DNA of 64,000 nt from Flectonema sp. DT1601. Lineage: Eukaryota; Euglenozoa; Diplonemea; Diplonemida; Diplonemidae. Below are positions 62,946-64,000 of the stretch, piece by piece. The translations under genes were made by a program, and so were the position numbers. The notes beneath the pieces are model-generated. The model saw only the letters and a list, made by a program, of their open reading frames with translations, searched no databases and was not told where the DNA came from. Position 1 is the stretch's first letter; every line of letters begins with the position of its first letter. The stretch covers positions 387,001 through 451,000 of the forward strand of contig OZ025821.1 of assembly GCA_964019425.1 (NCBI GenBank), given 5' to 3'.

Positions 62946-63197
62946 CTCAGCTAGCTTTAACAAGTCTAATAGCTTGTCCTCCGTGGCAACCAGATTCTGT
63001 AGGTATGGGTTGAGGCCGCCCCTCGCTATTGCTACAGCAATAATTCCTTCTTGTGTTGCATTGAGGGCGATCTGCTGACTTTCTGCCATCACAATCGCTT
63101 CGACTGCTGCAATCCGCTCTCTAGTCTCTTTCAAGTACTTTCTGAGTTCGTCTGCATCTGTCACAGCAGGCTGAACATCAGTTGATGAGCCAGACAT
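62946..63197 (-). CDS. Small helical ORF of the diverged unit
   Basis: 84 codons, starting MSGSSTDVQPAVTD and ending LLDLLKLAE just before AG|GTATAT. It corresponds in place, length and donor to the small ORF of the array (MTSSSEPELS ... KSTE|GTATAC), though residues have diverged strongly; both are helical with 'AIxMAExQ' (AIVMAESQ, AIQMAEIQ). This supports a real coding exon and a shared gene structure. Function unknown. Confidence 0.55.
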
Positions 63198-64000
63198 TTG
63201 TTTTGTGTTGTTGTTGCTGTTATTGTTTTGGGGGAAATAGATCGTCAAAACTGGATGACCTGTATTAAATCTCCTACTTACTTGCATCGGCTTTAAAGCA
63301 CTTCATAATTAACCGGTTTCTTTTTCAATCTTTGTCAATAATCACTTTTTTGTCCTCTACAGCCAGTGTTGTGGGTCGAAAGGTGAACCTGTGGATGAGA
63401 TGATTTAATACATGCCTACATCAATACTCAAAAGTAGTAGAAGGAGATGTGCCTGTAAGAGCACAACTTAAAGTAGAAAGAATCGCAATGCCTGTTATAG
63501 CACTACTCTGTAGCTAGATACTGAAAGAAAAAACAGAATTAGTAACCAAGCCCGGGCGAAGTACACACCGTACCACCCAAGAAGCCGATGGCGTACCTTC
63601 TTTAGGGATAGGGCATACCTATAAGTCCAACAGAATGGCCACAAAAGGAAGTCGAGAAAAACGGAATTGGTTTCTTTTGTTGCATTCGCTTTTTTTCTTG
63701 TTTGTAATGTTAATCTTTATTCGACTTGTAAAAATATGGGAGGTAATAAATAATTAGCGGATCGATATTAGTATTGGCGGGAAATAGATGAATCATAACT
63801 ACGTCAGATTCCTCGAATTCTTCCGAGTTGGTGTCGTCTTCAGTAGCGACTGATCCTGTGTAGAGTCCTGACTGTCTAGACTACAATCCGAATCATCGTC
63901 ACTCTCAGATTCGGGATCCTTACTCTTTGTGTCCTTCTATAAGTGAATCTAACGAGGGAACCTACGAAAGCACAAGTGGTCATTTGCTTCTTTGCATTAG
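63198..64000. other. Right end, no gene seen
   Basis: Probably the leader of the diverged minus-strand unit and then intergenic DNA. A CAG-preceded acceptor-like site on the minus strand lies near 63290. No further coding region, RNA gene or repeat is convincing. Confidence 0.4.

Noticed and set aside
1-64000. CRISPR array, bacterial operon, phage or IS element
   Set aside because: No spaced direct repeats of that kind, and spliceosomal introns plus eukaryotic families show a nuclear genome.

Overview
This is a nuclear segment from a unicellular eukaryote. The host genes have short spliceosomal introns (donor mostly GTATGT, acceptors often in A/C-rich (A)ACAG context), long intergenic poly(T)/poly(A) runs, and eukaryote-only products: Rictor, a tail-anchored Qc-SNARE, the PEX5 import receptor, and a mucolipin/polycystin-type channel. 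The phylum cannot be fixed from sequence alone. The mobile elements (an Ingi/L1Tc-like LINE with a 2A peptide, a VIPER-like tyrosine-recombinase element, RHS/Crinkler-like ATPase genes) look most like those of discobid protists, but this is only a hint.

The left part (1-25.0 kb) is ordinary host genome. It holds: possible tail of an upstream gene (1-250); Rictor of TORC2 (491-5288); SYP7/syntaxin-8-like Qc-SNARE (5815-6732); an unrecognised Ser-rich protein (7895-8782); a small two-exon gene (10057-10389); two very small ORFs (11411-11530, 11681-11872); a small unknown protein (12185-12574); PEX5 (12903-14634); an EF-hand protein (15216-16235); a multi-exon protein with F-x-P-x-[IL] repeats (16654-20781); a KCTD/T1-type BTB plus right-handed beta-helix protein (20800-22621); and a TRPML-like channel (23472-24986). 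All are on the + strand.

From about 25.99 to 39.6 kb lies a tandem segmental array. Three near-identical copies and one 3' fragment encode a P-loop ATPase fused to a PD-(D/E)xK-like nuclease (RHS/Crinkler-like). Each full copy is preceded by a small conserved ORF and a conserved non-coding block. The later unit repeats at 5.74 kb. Fragments of a DIRS-like element lie between units. A diverged relative sits on the - strand at 60.3-63.2 kb and is followed by an HNH nuclease ORF instead of the PD-(D/E)xK domain.

From 39.6 to 60.3 kb is a nest of retroelements. A 904-bp apparently perfect palindrome runs into a reverse transcriptase whose C-terminus looks like a Josephin-type cysteine protease (41954-43549). 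An almost complete LINE (45.1-51.36 kb) carries ORF1, an in-frame UGA, a 2A ribosome-skipping peptide and an endonuclease-RT-RNase H polyprotein. A 5'-truncated second copy follows in its tail (51.36-52.84 kb). Then a tRNA-headed SINE, a LINE 5' fragment split by a Gag-YR-RT/RNase H element (53.14-57.37 kb, - strand), and a second SINE. A high-copy dispersed repeat with a GC-rich 'gaggctcgcttcgctcg' head is scattered on both sides.

The most unusual items are the RT-Josephin fusion, the UGA + 2A arrangement of the LINE, the modular ATPase-nuclease array with swapped C-termini, and the VIPER-like gene order.
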